Of a stretch of DNA of 31,264 bases, positions 8,238-15,834 are shown one piece after another (the first letter of the stretch is position 1; each line of letters opens with the position of its first letter). A program made the position numbers and the translations under genes. The DNA comes from DASPNM01 sp035626515 (GTDB lineage: Bacteria; Bacteroidota; Bacteroidia; Chitinophagales; Chitinophagaceae): the NCBI GenBank assembly GCA_035626515.1, contig DASPNM010000008.1, positions 1 to 31,264 of the forward strand. Reading direction: 5' to 3'. A model generated the notes under the pieces. The model did no database searches and had not been told where the DNA came from. It saw nothing but the letters and a program-made list of their open reading frames with translations.

Positions 8238-8514
8238 ATCATTTTTTTTGAAGGCCTATATGATCAGATATACGGAGTTCCAACGCTTCTCATACCGACG
8301 GACTTCACAAAGGCGGATCAATCAGCCAGCTGCGGGCCCCGGGGAATACTGCTCGTCCGGCTCGAAGTATGTCCTGCAACTGCATAAGCTCACGACTATT
8401 TTCAGAGACCTGCTCGTCCGGTGCAGCTTTGAATCGGTTCGTTCGCTTTTCAGAATTAAGATAAGCCTTTTTAATAATCCCACCTACGCGAATTAGTTGG
8501 AACTTTCCGTCCGG
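8238..8514. other. Divergent intergenic region with a 12-bp direct repeat
   Basis: These 277 bases lie between the divergent DGQHR and TIGR01777 genes and must hold both promoters. CTGCTCGTCCGG occurs twice in direct orientation (8349-8360 and 8410-8421), 61 bp apart. A near-consensus -7 box CAGCTTTG is at 8424-8431, but it is over 80 bases from the plus-strand ATG. No RNA structure or small gene was recognised. Confidence 0.4.
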
Positions 8515-9441
8515 ATGGAAACAATTCTCATCACCGGCGGTACGGGGCTTATCGGGAGCGCGCTTACCCGGGCACTGCTCGAGAAAAGTTATTCTGTGAT
8601 TGTTCTTAGCCGACGGCCGAGGTCCACAACCACCGCGGGCCTCCGCTATGCCGCCTGGGATCCGGACAGGGGAAAGGTGGATTATCACGCAATTGGCTCC
8701 GCGGATCACATCATTCACCTTGCCGGCGCTCCGGTGGCGGGAAAGCGATGGACCAAGAAGCGAAAGGAAGAAATTATCTCCAGCCGCGTACAAACCGGCA
8801 GCCTGATTGCGGCGGCCTTGCGCGAGACGAGTCAGCACACACGCTCGGTGATCAGCATTTCCGGTATCGGATATTATGGCGCGGACAATGAGAAATCCGT
8901 AACAGGCGAAGGGTTTGTCGAGTCAGATCCGCCGTCCATGGATTTTCTTGGGCAGACCTGTATTGAGTGGGAGGAGTCACTGAAACCTGTCGGGGAACTT
9001 AACATTCGCCGCGTTGTGCTCCGCACCGGTATCGTGCTCAGCAACAAAGGCGGCGCCCTCCGGGAATTCCTGCGGCCCCTGCGCTTCGGTCTCGCTGCCA
9101 TCCCCGGATCGGGCAAACAGATCGTGAGCTGGATTCACGTTCGCGACCTGGCGCGTCTTTTCCTGTTCGCCATCGAAAATCCACTGTTAAGCGGGGCATA
9201 CAATGCGGTGGCGCCGCTGCCTGCCTCGATGAAAGACTTGGTATTGGAAATGGCGGGAGCCCGGCGGAAATTCTACTTCCCCATGCGAGTTCCCGCGCCC
9301 TTCCTGAGGCTGGCCCTGGGGGAGATGGCGGTCGAGGTTTTGAAAAGCGCGAAGGTCAGCAGCGGTAGGATCCGCAAAGCCGGATTTGCATTTCATTTCC
9401 CCGAACTGCGAGCCGCGATGCAGGACCTGTTCTCGCCTTAA
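8515..9441 (+). CDS. TIGR01777 family NAD(P)-binding epimerase-like protein
   Basis: A short-chain-type sugar-epimerase fold, 308 residues from ATG 8515. An upstream in-frame TTG at 8497 is less likely, because the ATG gives the canonical METILITGGTGLIGSAL start. The nucleotide-binding motif TGGTGLIGS sits at the N-terminus. A second conserved block, ISISGIGYYG (about residues 120-130), lies where SDR enzymes carry the active-site Ser/Tyr. The C-terminal DUF1731-type tail ends FHFPELRAAMQDLF. The family (E. coli YfcH and relatives) is widespread, and its substrate is unknown. It is transcribed alone on the plus strand and converges on the metalloprotease gene; the two stop codons overlap in a shared TTAA. 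Confidence 0.92.
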   Translation: METILITGGTGLIGSALTRALLEKSYSVIVLSRRPRSTTTAGLRYAAWDPDRGKVDYHAIGSADHIIHLAGAPVAGKRWTKKRKEEIISSRVQTGSLIAAALRETSQHTRSVISISGIGYYGADNEKSVTGEGFVESDPPSMDFLGQTCIEWEESLKPVGELNIRRVVLRTGIVLSNKGGALREFLRPLRFGLAAIPGSGKQIVSWIHVRDLARLFLFAIENPLLSGAYNAVAPLPASMKDLVLEMAGARRKFYFPMRVPAPFLRLALGEMAVEVLKSAKVSSGRIRKAGFAFHFPELRAAMQDLFSP

Positions 9442-10097
9442 CCATCCGTCTCCACCTGCGCATGATCCGCGTGCCATAAGTTCGTAAAGTTTCCGAGCAT
9501 GGCTTTGCCGTTTTGAAACCGCAGCCGGTGAATTTTCAGCGCTTCCACATCCGCGGGAAGCACGCGGCGGTGCACCGGATTCAGTGTTCCTCCCTTTGCT
9601 CCGGCAGGCTTATCAGGTTCATACTGGTATTGCGGATCTACGAGCGTTCCTCTCGGGTACATGATGCCCGGCCTGCCGCGACCACGGATATCGAGCTGGT
9701 TGGGGTGCGCCAGCCCGAGCGTATGCCCGTACTCATGCGCAGCGGTCGTGGAACCGGAATAGAGATTTTCCAGCTTGAAATAACCGGAATTGCAACCGGT
9801 GCCGTCCACGAATGAAATATTTCCCAGCGCAAACTCCTCGACCCGGAAATAATTGTTGCGCGGATCCAGATTCTGATAAATCTCAATCGGGCTGGTGGCA
9901 GGCCGAAAGCTGGCGCTGACGCGAAACCGGAGGCGATGCATTTTTTTTCCAAGCCGTATCCCAACCGCTGGCTCGTTCCACATGTCTTCGATCTCGGCGC
10001 GTATCGTTTCTGTAACCAGGGGATCGGCGGCGTTTCCGTATGTGATGATGTGGGAATGAATGATCACCAGCTCACCGTCTATCTCGACAAGTCCCAT
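9438..10097 (-). CDS. Metzincin-like zinc metalloprotease, cytoplasmic form
   Basis: A 219-residue protein with the extended zinc site HEYGHTLGLAH (H121, E122, H125, H131) and a downstream IMYPRG Met-turn (M146), which places it in the metzincin clan, closest to M10/matrixin-like proteins. No signal peptide or membrane segment is visible, and the catalytic region fills most of the protein. Two cysteines at most are seen, one at C102. The start ATG lies 28 bases after the FadN-like stop on the same strand, so the two are probably cotranscribed. The frame stays open upstream of this ATG into the end of the fadN-like gene, so translational coupling or an upstream non-ATG start is possible. Substrate unknown. 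Confidence 0.75.
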   Translation of the reverse strand: MGLVEIDGELVIIHSHIITYGNAADPLVTETIRAEIEDMWNEPAVGIRLGKKMHRLRFRVSASFRPATSPIEIYQNLDPRNNYFRVEEFALGNISFVDGTGCNSGYFKLENLYSGSTTAAHEYGHTLGLAHPNQLDIRGRGRPGIMYPRGTLVDPQYQYEPDKPAGAKGGTLNPVHRRVLPADVEALKIHRLRFQNGKAMLGNFTNLWHADHAQVETDG

Positions 10098-10125
10098 GCA
10101 AAATCCGGATTGAATTTGGAAAAGA

Positions 10126-12534
10126 TCAGTTGCGCACGGGCTTGCCGGATTTGATGACCGACTGCAGGCGTTCCAGGGTTTTCTTTTCCCCGCAGAGTGA
10201 AAGAAAAGCCTCGCGTTCCAGGTCGAGCAGGTACTGCTCGGACACGAAGCTTGGCTCGCTCAGGTCGCCGCCGCACATCACATACGCAAGCTTGCGCGCC
10301 ACCAGTGCATCGTGCGCCGTGGCGTAATTGGCCCGCCACATGCCGTTGATGCCCGCATAAAGCGCGCCAAGCGCGGTACGGCCGAGTACCCTGATATCGC
10401 CCCGCTGCACCGGCATCACGTAGCCGCTTTCATGAAGTTCCAGCACCGACCGTTTCGCTTCGGCGATCCTGCGGTCCAGGTTGGTCACCACTTCGTCTTT
10501 TCCATTACGGAACACTCCGATCTGAAAGGCTTCGTGCGCGGAGGTGGCCACTTTCGCAGTCGCGATGGTCAGAAAGCGGTTTTTCAGCGTGATCGTTTCG
10601 GGCTCGTCCTCGTGCATTTCGTCAGAAGCTCGCAGCGTAAATTCTTTTGTCCCGCCGCCGCCGGGGATCAGTCCCACACCCAGCTCCACAAGACCGGTGT
10701 AAGTCTCTGCAGCCGCGCAGACCTTCTCGGCATGCAAGTTCAACTCGCAGCCGCCTCCGAGCGTGAGGCCATGCGGAGCAGTCACCACAGGTATTGAAGA
10801 ATAACGAACCCGCATCATTGTATTTTGGAAAACCCGGATGGCAAAATCAAGTTCATCGAATTCCTGCTCCACCGCCAGCATAAAGATCATTCCCACGTTT
10901 GCGCCCGCGCTGAAATTCCCACCTTCGTTGGCAATCACCAGTCCTTTGAAATGCTTTTCCGCGCGGTCTACCGCCGCCTGTATGCCTTCGAGCACGTCCC
11001 CACCGATCGTGTTCATCTTCGTAAACCACTGCAATCCCAGCACGTCGTCGCCGATATCGTAGAGCCGGCAGCTCGCGTTCTTCCAGACGAGCTTGTCCTG
11101 CAGATCGCTGAGAATAATAATGGAGCTGTCGGAAACTTCCCGCGGGATGTATTTTTTTTCCAGCGGGGAGTAAACCAATCGTTTTCCCGCTTCCAGCTTG
11201 TAGAATGATTGGTAGCCCAGCGCCAGCATTTCCTCGACCCAGGGCGCAACGCCGTACCCTGCTCCTTTCATGGCAGTGACGGTCCGTTCCACGCCCAGCA
11301 CATCCCAGCTTTCAAATGCGCCAATCTCCCAGCCGAATCCCGCCATCATCGCGTCGTCCAGCCGGTAGAGCTCATCACTGATTTCAGGGATGCGGAAAGA
11401 GATGTAAGAAAACAAGCCGTAATGAAAATGCCGGTAGAACTCGCCGGCCTTGTCCTGCCCGGCGACCAATATCTTTAATCGCTCCTTCAGATCATCAACA
11501 GGCTTCGCGGCCTCTACCGACGCGAACCTGGGCTTGCCGCGCGGCACGTACTCCAGTGTCTTCAGGTCGAGCACGTGTATTTCCTTGTCCGTTTTCCTTT
11601 CTTCAGGACTTCCTTCGGTGACCGGCAGCCTGATCTTTTTGAAAAAGCCCTGCCCGGTTTTATCCCCCAGCCAGTTCTTTTCTACAATTTTTTCCAGCCA
11701 TGCCGGAATGCTGAATGTGTCCCGCGCCGCGTCATCGGGCACATTTTCATAAACCCCTTTCGCCACTTTCACGAGCGTATCAATGCCCACAACATCAGCC
11801 GTGCGAAACGTTGCCGATTTCGGACGACCGATAATTGGGCCCGTGAGGGAGTCCACCTCGTCGATGGTGAGTCCCATTTTATCTACCAGGCGGAACAGCG
11901 ACATGATCCCGAAAACTCCGATGCGGTTAGCGATGAAGGCGGGAGTATCCTTGCATAACACCGTGCGCTTTCCCAGATAGAGGTCGCCATAGTGCATGAG
12001 AAATTCCACCACCTGCGGATCCGTATGTTTTGCCGGAATGATCTCCAGGAGGCGGAGGTAACGCGGAGGGTTAAAAAAATGGGTACCGCAAAAATGTTTT
12101 TGAAAATCTTCGGAGCGGCCCTCCGCCATCATCCGAATCGGAATGCCCGACGTGTTGGAGGTGACCAACGTGCCGGGCTTGCGGTACTGTTCGACCTGCG
12201 CGAAGATCTGCTGCTTGATATCCAGTCTTTCGATAACCGCTTCGAGCACCCAGTCGCAGCCGGCGATGTCTTTCATGTTGTCTTCGAAATTTCCGACCGA
12301 GATAAGGCGCGAAACTCCCTTGTGGTAAATGGGAGAAGGATTTGATTTTATGGCGGCGCCGAGCGCATCCGAAGCAACTTTATTCCGTTGCGCGCGATCG
12401 GCGTTTGCGGGAAGGTCTTTAGGTAAAATGTCGAGCAGGAGTACCTGGACGCCGATGCCGGCAAAATGACAGGCAATCCGCGATCCCATCACCCCGCTGC
12501 CGAGGACGGCAACTTTCCGAATCGTTCTTTTCAT
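10126..12534 (-). CDS. fadN: 3-hydroxyacyl-CoA dehydrogenase / enoyl-CoA hydratase fusion (FadN type)
   Basis: An 802-residue fatty-acid beta-oxidation enzyme catalysing hydration of enoyl-CoA and NAD-dependent oxidation of 3-hydroxyacyl-CoA. The dehydrogenase comes first: Rossmann motif GSGVMGS (12-18), SNTSG at 126-130, catalytic His152 in GTHFFNPP and Glu164. It is followed by the C-terminal 3HCDH domain with IANRIGVFG. The hydratase (crotonase) domain is at about 490-720: oxyanion-hole segment GGNFSAGANVGM, Glu597 in LGGGCEL and Glu617 in VELGVGLIPGGGG. The order dehydrogenase-then-hydratase matches Bacillus FadN rather than E. coli FadB. The thiolase gene that usually accompanies it is not adjacent; the next gene on the strand is a metalloprotease. 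Confidence 0.93.
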   Translation of the reverse strand: MKRTIRKVAVLGSGVMGSRIACHFAGIGVQVLLLDILPKDLPANADRAQRNKVASDALGAAIKSNPSPIYHKGVSRLISVGNFEDNMKDIAGCDWVLEAVIERLDIKQQIFAQVEQYRKPGTLVTSNTSGIPIRMMAEGRSEDFQKHFCGTHFFNPPRYLRLLEIIPAKHTDPQVVEFLMHYGDLYLGKRTVLCKDTPAFIANRIGVFGIMSLFRLVDKMGLTIDEVDSLTGPIIGRPKSATFRTADVVGIDTLVKVAKGVYENVPDDAARDTFSIPAWLEKIVEKNWLGDKTGQGFFKKIRLPVTEGSPEERKTDKEIHVLDLKTLEYVPRGKPRFASVEAAKPVDDLKERLKILVAGQDKAGEFYRHFHYGLFSYISFRIPEISDELYRLDDAMMAGFGWEIGAFESWDVLGVERTVTAMKGAGYGVAPWVEEMLALGYQSFYKLEAGKRLVYSPLEKKYIPREVSDSSIIILSDLQDKLVWKNASCRLYDIGDDVLGLQWFTKMNTIGGDVLEGIQAAVDRAEKHFKGLVIANEGGNFSAGANVGMIFMLAVEQEFDELDFAIRVFQNTMMRVRYSSIPVVTAPHGLTLGGGCELNLHAEKVCAAAETYTGLVELGVGLIPGGGGTKEFTLRASDEMHEDEPETITLKNRFLTIATAKVATSAHEAFQIGVFRNGKDEVVTNLDRRIAEAKRSVLELHESGYVMPVQRGDIRVLGRTALGALYAGINGMWRANYATAHDALVARKLAYVMCGGDLSEPSFVSEQYLLDLEREAFLSLCGEKKTLERLQSVIKSGKPVRN

Positions 12535-12749
12535 AAGCCGGGTCTGTTGCGCTGAATTGCGGCCGAAGGTAAGCGATTTTGCCTAAGCGAATGGAAGACT
12601 TACTTCGTATATCTCCGGAGTTTGGAATGAAAAAATACTGCGTTTATGGAAAAACGGTGCGCCCGTTTTTCCTGCCCGCGTATTCTGATTATTTTTCCGG
12701 GCTGTCCGTTAACCATTGAACCTTTCCTGTTCCGAAAAACCCAATATCT
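12535..12749. other. Divergent promoter region fadN / histidine kinase
   Basis: These 215 bases separate two divergently transcribed genes. No TAnnTTTG box with a correctly spaced TTTG was found on either strand, and no terminator, repeat or small gene was recognised. Confidence 0.35.
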
Positions 12750-14624
12750 ATGAACCAACGGAACACGCTGCCGTCGATGCCGCACGAGCATTTGTCGGTC
12801 ATCCGGCCCGACCCGTCGTTGTCATTCGATCACCCGGCTGGGATCGACCCGGTTTCCGCCCAGGACCTGGTGATTCAAGCTGACCTCGATTTCAACATTA
12901 CCGGCTGGAACCTCGCGGCGGAGTTCCATTACGGTTTGCACATGCAAACAGGCAGGAACCTTTTTGATACCGGCTGGCTGGGAATCCCGGAAAGCCGCAC
13001 CGCCGAGATACGGGCAACCGTGCAGCGGGAAAAGAAATGGTCGGGAGAATTCACCTACCGGCCCTCTCCCGAGCGACGCAAAGACTACTACTCCATGATC
13101 AATTACCTCGTCGACGGAGATGGCGCACCGACAGCTTTTGTGATGGTGAACCGCGACATTACCGAGATCAAGCAACGGGAACGACAGATGCTTGAGACCG
13201 AAAAGGAATACGCTACGATTGTCAATACTCTTTTCGACGGCGTGCTCATGATTCGCGCCGACGGACAGATTACCGCGGCCAACAGGCGCGCAGCGGAAAT
13301 TCTGGGCATACCCGAAGAAGAGCTGCGAGGCAAACGCGTCTTCAACCCCACGTGGAAAACGGTACGGCAGGACGGCACTGAATTTCCCGTCTCGGAGTTC
13401 CCGGCCATTGTTTCGCTGCAAACCGGTTTTCCGCAGCGGAACGTCGTGCTGGGGCTTGATCACCCGAACGGCAACCGGATCTGGCTTCTCATCAACAGCC
13501 AGGCATTGTTCAAGGCGGACGAGAAGCATCCTTACGCCGTGGTTGCATCCTTTTCGGATATAACGGAAAAGATTAACGGCGAAGAAGCATTGAGAAAAAG
13601 CCATGAACGATTCATCTATGCCGGCAAAGTGACATCGGAAGGGATCTGGGATCTCGATCTCGAAACGAACGAAATCTACCGGAGCGAGGCATTCGCCGGC
13701 TTTTCGGGATACTCGATCGACGAGATCCGTCCCAATCTCGACTGGTGGTTCGACAAGGTGCACCCCGAAGACCGGGAGCGGGTTCGGCAAAAGGTGCAGG
13801 CGACCATCAAGAAAGGAATTGCCCGGTGGCAGGACGAGTACCGTTTCCAGTGCGCCGACGGTTCTTACAAATACCTGCTCGACAGCGGTATCATTCTTTA
13901 TAAGAAGGGCAAACCGGTTCGGGTGATCGGCGCGATCCAGGATCTTACTGAGCGCAAGGAGCTGGAAGCACGCCTCCTGAAACAGGAAATCCAGAAGCAG
14001 AAGCAGGTGAACCAGGCAACCATCTCGGCCCAGGAGCAGGAGCGCAACAACATCAGCCGGGAACTCCACGACAACGTGAACCAGATCCTCATGAGCGCAA
14101 AGCTTTTTATGGATACCGCCCTCAAGGATCCGGAACAGAGCAGCCATTTGCTGGACAAAGCAAAGGAGTACCAGCTGCTGGCGCTTGAAGAGATCCGAAA
14201 GCTGTCCAAATCCCTGAACAGCTCCCTGATCCGGACGGTCGGATTGCGCGAATGCATTTCCGACATCGTGATCAACATGCAACAGCTGCAGCAGCTCCAC
14301 GTGACTTTTCATTTCAACGACGCGCTGGAATTAAAGCTTTCCAACGATCAGAAGATCATGATTTACCGGATCATCCAGGAACAGACGAACAACATCATCA
14401 AATATGCATCCGCGCGCTCGGTGCAGATACTGATCAACGAATCCCGGGGGCAGGTGAGTGTGATTGTGAGCGACGACGGTAAGGGCTTCGACCCTTCAAA
14501 GAAGTCGGGCGGGATCGGACTTACCAATATTTGCAACCGCGCCGATGCCTACAACGGCCGCGTGAACATCATTTCTTCGTTGGGGAATGGGTGTATTCTG
14601 GAAGTGCAGTTTCCTCTGAGTTGA
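12750..14624 (+). CDS. Soluble multi-PAS sensor histidine kinase, NarL/DegS type
   Basis: A 624-residue kinase without membrane segments. Three PAS modules can be read: about 36-140 (ending VMVNRDITEIKQR), about 150-275 (ending ASFSDITEK) and about 285-402 (PAC end IGAIQDLTERKELE). A coiled linker leads to the HisKA_3 dimerisation helix with the phospho-acceptor His440 in NNISRELHDNVNQ. The HATPase_c domain is at about 530-624: N-box around 543-551 (QEQTNNIIK), G1 DDGKGF 575-580, and GGIGLTNI. HisKA_3 kinases normally pair with LuxR/NarL-type response regulators; none is encoded next to it. The absence of membrane segments implies a cytoplasmic signal such as redox state, a gas or a small ligand. 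No PAS haem or flavin residues could be assigned. Single-gene unit. Confidence 0.93.
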   Translation: MNQRNTLPSMPHEHLSVIRPDPSLSFDHPAGIDPVSAQDLVIQADLDFNITGWNLAAEFHYGLHMQTGRNLFDTGWLGIPESRTAEIRATVQREKKWSGEFTYRPSPERRKDYYSMINYLVDGDGAPTAFVMVNRDITEIKQRERQMLETEKEYATIVNTLFDGVLMIRADGQITAANRRAAEILGIPEEELRGKRVFNPTWKTVRQDGTEFPVSEFPAIVSLQTGFPQRNVVLGLDHPNGNRIWLLINSQALFKADEKHPYAVVASFSDITEKINGEEALRKSHERFIYAGKVTSEGIWDLDLETNEIYRSEAFAGFSGYSIDEIRPNLDWWFDKVHPEDRERVRQKVQATIKKGIARWQDEYRFQCADGSYKYLLDSGIILYKKGKPVRVIGAIQDLTERKELEARLLKQEIQKQKQVNQATISAQEQERNNISRELHDNVNQILMSAKLFMDTALKDPEQSSHLLDKAKEYQLLALEEIRKLSKSLNSSLIRTVGLRECISDIVINMQQLQQLHVTFHFNDALELKLSNDQKIMIYRIIQEQTNNIIKYASARSVQILINESRGQVSVIVSDDGKGFDPSKKSGGIGLTNICNRADAYNGRVNIISSLGNGCILEVQFPLS

Positions 14625-14626
14625 AA

Positions 14627-14654
14627 GTCGGGAGTCGATAGTCGATAGTCGGGA
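14627..14654. repeat. Short GTCGATAGTC tandem repeat
   Basis: Immediately after the kinase stop, GTCGGGA is followed by two copies of GTCGATA and another GTCGGGA, i.e. four imperfect 7-base units. A related segment in the opposite orientation lies at 25570-25602. From memory, this type of repeat is scattered in intergenic DNA of many Bacteroidota; only the two copies here are seen directly. Confidence 0.7.
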
Positions 14655-14683
14655 AGTTGGCTAATGGTTTATGGCGGCAGGCC

Positions 14684-14721
14684 CATAGACCATGGTCCAT
14701 GGACCATGGACCATGGACCAT
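14684..14721. repeat. Left ATGGACC palindromic tandem repeat
   Basis: Begins CATAGACCATGGTCCATGG and continues as repeated GACCATG units to 14721. Every CCATGG is a palindrome, and the segment around ATGGTCCATGGACCAT is a perfect inverted repeat, so the transcript or single strand can fold. It is nearly identical, in the same orientation, to 15231-15260 beyond the four-helix-bundle gene. Confidence 0.85.
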
Positions 14722-14858
14722 TTTGCTGGGTCTATGATTCAGCTTGGCCGTACAGCGGTACATTTTTTTCACGTGTTTTTTCCAAATAACAACGGGCGAT
14801 GTCGGGAAAATGCTCCTTACTGACCGTTCCAATAAATTTAGATTGCGAAAAAACCGGG

Positions 14859-15209
14859 ATGGCTTTTAAGTTCGAAAATCTCCGGGTTTTCAGGTCAGCA
14901 GCGACACTCTCGAATAGGATCGATCGTCTTGTCGATAAGTTTCCGAAAAAGGAGCTTTTCAGCCTCGGCTCGCAGATCAAGCGATCCGCTGATTCTGTTG
15001 TTCTGAACATTGCTGAAGGTTGTACCGGCCAAACGACAGGCGACTTCAGGCGCTTTCTCGGCATCGCTCTACGCTCAGCCATAGAAGTTGTTGCCTGCCT
15101 CTATCTCGCCTTCACCAGGAATTATTTTTCGGAACAGGAATACAAAAGTCTGTACGAGGAATATGAAGTATTGGTGAAAATGATCACCAGATTGCGCTCG
15201 AGAATTTGA
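14859..15209 (+). CDS. Four helix bundle protein (23S rRNA IVP / S23 family)
   Basis: A 116-residue helical protein of the TIGR02436/S23 family. The start is taken at MAFKFENLRVF because family members begin there; an upstream in-frame ATG at 14799 would add a 20-residue tail unlike the family. Conserved blocks are FPKKELFSLGSQIKRSADSV (about residues 28-47), NIAEG after it, and F..RFLGIALRSA..E in the third helix. The family was first seen in intervening sequences of Leptospira and other 23S rRNA genes and is related in fold to the Avd accessory protein of diversity-generating retroelements. Its own biochemical role is unknown; a basic surface suggests nucleic-acid binding. No rRNA gene, reverse transcriptase or template repeat is nearby. 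It is flanked by palindromic repeats on both sides. Confidence 0.9.
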   Translation: MAFKFENLRVFRSAATLSNRIDRLVDKFPKKELFSLGSQIKRSADSVVLNIAEGCTGQTTGDFRRFLGIALRSAIEVVACLYLAFTRNYFSEQEYKSLYEEYEVLVKMITRLRSRI

Positions 15210-15230
15210 ACCATGCCTGTTTGCCAAGAG

Positions 15231-15260
15231 CTATAGACTATGGACCATGGACCATGGACT
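15231..15260. repeat. Right ATGGACC palindromic repeat
   Basis: Begins CTATAGACTATGGACCATGG and carries two to three ATGGACC units. It matches the left copy at 14684 in direct orientation. It also lies between the convergent four-helix-bundle and yceI genes, so it could additionally act as a folded 3' end for either transcript; it lacks a T-run. Confidence 0.85.
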
Positions 15261-15267
15261 AACCCAA

Positions 15268-15834
15268 TCAACTCTCCCTCAACGGTTCCAAGGTCTCTTC
15301 CACGGTGATCTGAATCGATTTGGAGATATTGTCCCGGTACATTTTGGGAATGGCAATATTGTAATCTGCAAGGAGAATATTGAATACTGCGTTGATGGTC
15401 ACCTTCCCGTTTTTTACCGTAAGCGTGCCCGGCACACTCACTTCCTTCGTCACTCCATGAATGGTCAGCCGGCCTTCAGCCGTTACGGGATATGCTTTGT
15501 CTGCACCGTAGTTCACGCTGGCGTTGTTTACGATCTGCCCTTTGAATTCGGAACGCGGGTACTTGTCGCTCTCGACATAGCTTTTGTTGAAATGCTCCTG
15601 CATCAGCGCCTTCCGGAATTCAAAGCCTTTCATGAGCACCGCGAATTGCAGGTCACCGGTCTTTGCATCCAGGAGCGTGACCACCGAGCGGTTCACGGCC
15701 GTAATGTCTTCCAGCTTTGCTGAAGAATAAAAACTGATCCTGCCGGTCTTCGTGTAGAACTTTCCCTGCGCAAAGACAATGGCGGAGGTCCCCAGTGCAA
15801 TCAGCAGCAATGCGTTTTTTTTCATCAATTTCAT
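15268..15834 (-). CDS. YceI-family periplasmic protein
   Basis: A 188-residue secreted beta-barrel (lipocalin-like) protein. The N-terminus is a classical signal peptide (MKKNALLLIALGTSAIVFA, cleavage near residue 22, leaving QGKFYTKTG). Met4 is an equally good start. YceI hallmarks are ISFYSSAKLEDI near the mature N-terminus, F..YVESDKYPRSEFKG in the middle, and LTIHGVTKEV. The family binds isoprenoid or other lipophilic ligands in the periplasm; the ligand here is not predictable. Its start overlaps the OB-fold gene by 4 bp, making it the last gene of an asmA-like/OB/yceI operon. Confidence 0.9.
   Translation of the reverse strand: MKLMKKNALLLIALGTSAIVFAQGKFYTKTGRISFYSSAKLEDITAVNRSVVTLLDAKTGDLQFAVLMKGFEFRKALMQEHFNKSYVESDKYPRSEFKGQIVNNASVNYGADKAYPVTAEGRLTIHGVTKEVSVPGTLTVKNGKVTINAVFNILLADYNIAIPKMYRDNISKSIQITVEETLEPLRES

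Larger units (their letters stand above)
14684..15260 (+). mobile_element. Candidate small mobile unit: IVP gene between direct ATGGACC repeats
   Basis: The unit has a left repeat (14684-14721), 137 bases of non-coding DNA, the IVP-type four-helix-bundle gene (14859-15209) and a right repeat (15231-15260). Aligned from ATAGAC, the two repeats match over about 25 bases with only two or three differences. The region between the left repeat and the gene holds a small hairpin (GTAC-AGCG-GTAC near 14750) and nothing else recognised. IVP proteins are established as inhabitants of intervening sequences in 23S rRNA genes; a copy outside rRNA bounded by repeats suggests dispersal. No transposase is present, so movement would need help in trans. 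This is inference. Confidence 0.35.

Noticed and set aside
7512..8387. Plus-strand frame of 291 codons opposite the DGQHR gene
   Set aside because: The minus strand carries the DGQHR family motifs across the same DNA; the plus frame resembles nothing.
8497..8514. TTG start for the TIGR01777 protein six codons upstream
   Set aside because: ATG at 8515 gives the conserved METILITGG N-terminus directly before the nucleotide-binding motif.
12822..14312. Long minus-strand frame (496 codons) opposite the histidine kinase
   Set aside because: The plus-strand kinase has all its motifs over the same bases; the antisense frame has no recognisable domain and is a codon-bias shadow.
14684..14721. ATGGACC repeat as a simple intrinsic terminator of the kinase gene
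   Set aside because: It folds but lacks a T-run on the plus strand, and the direct second copy at 15231 is not explained by termination.
14732..15082. Minus-strand frame of 116 codons opposite the IVP gene, reading into the left non-coding part
   Set aside because: It covers most of the real IVP gene in antisense and its product is unrecognised; the IVP frame matches a known family.
14684..15260. Diversity-generating retroelement, because the IVP protein resembles Avd
   Set aside because: No reverse transcriptase, template/variable repeat pair or target gene was found.
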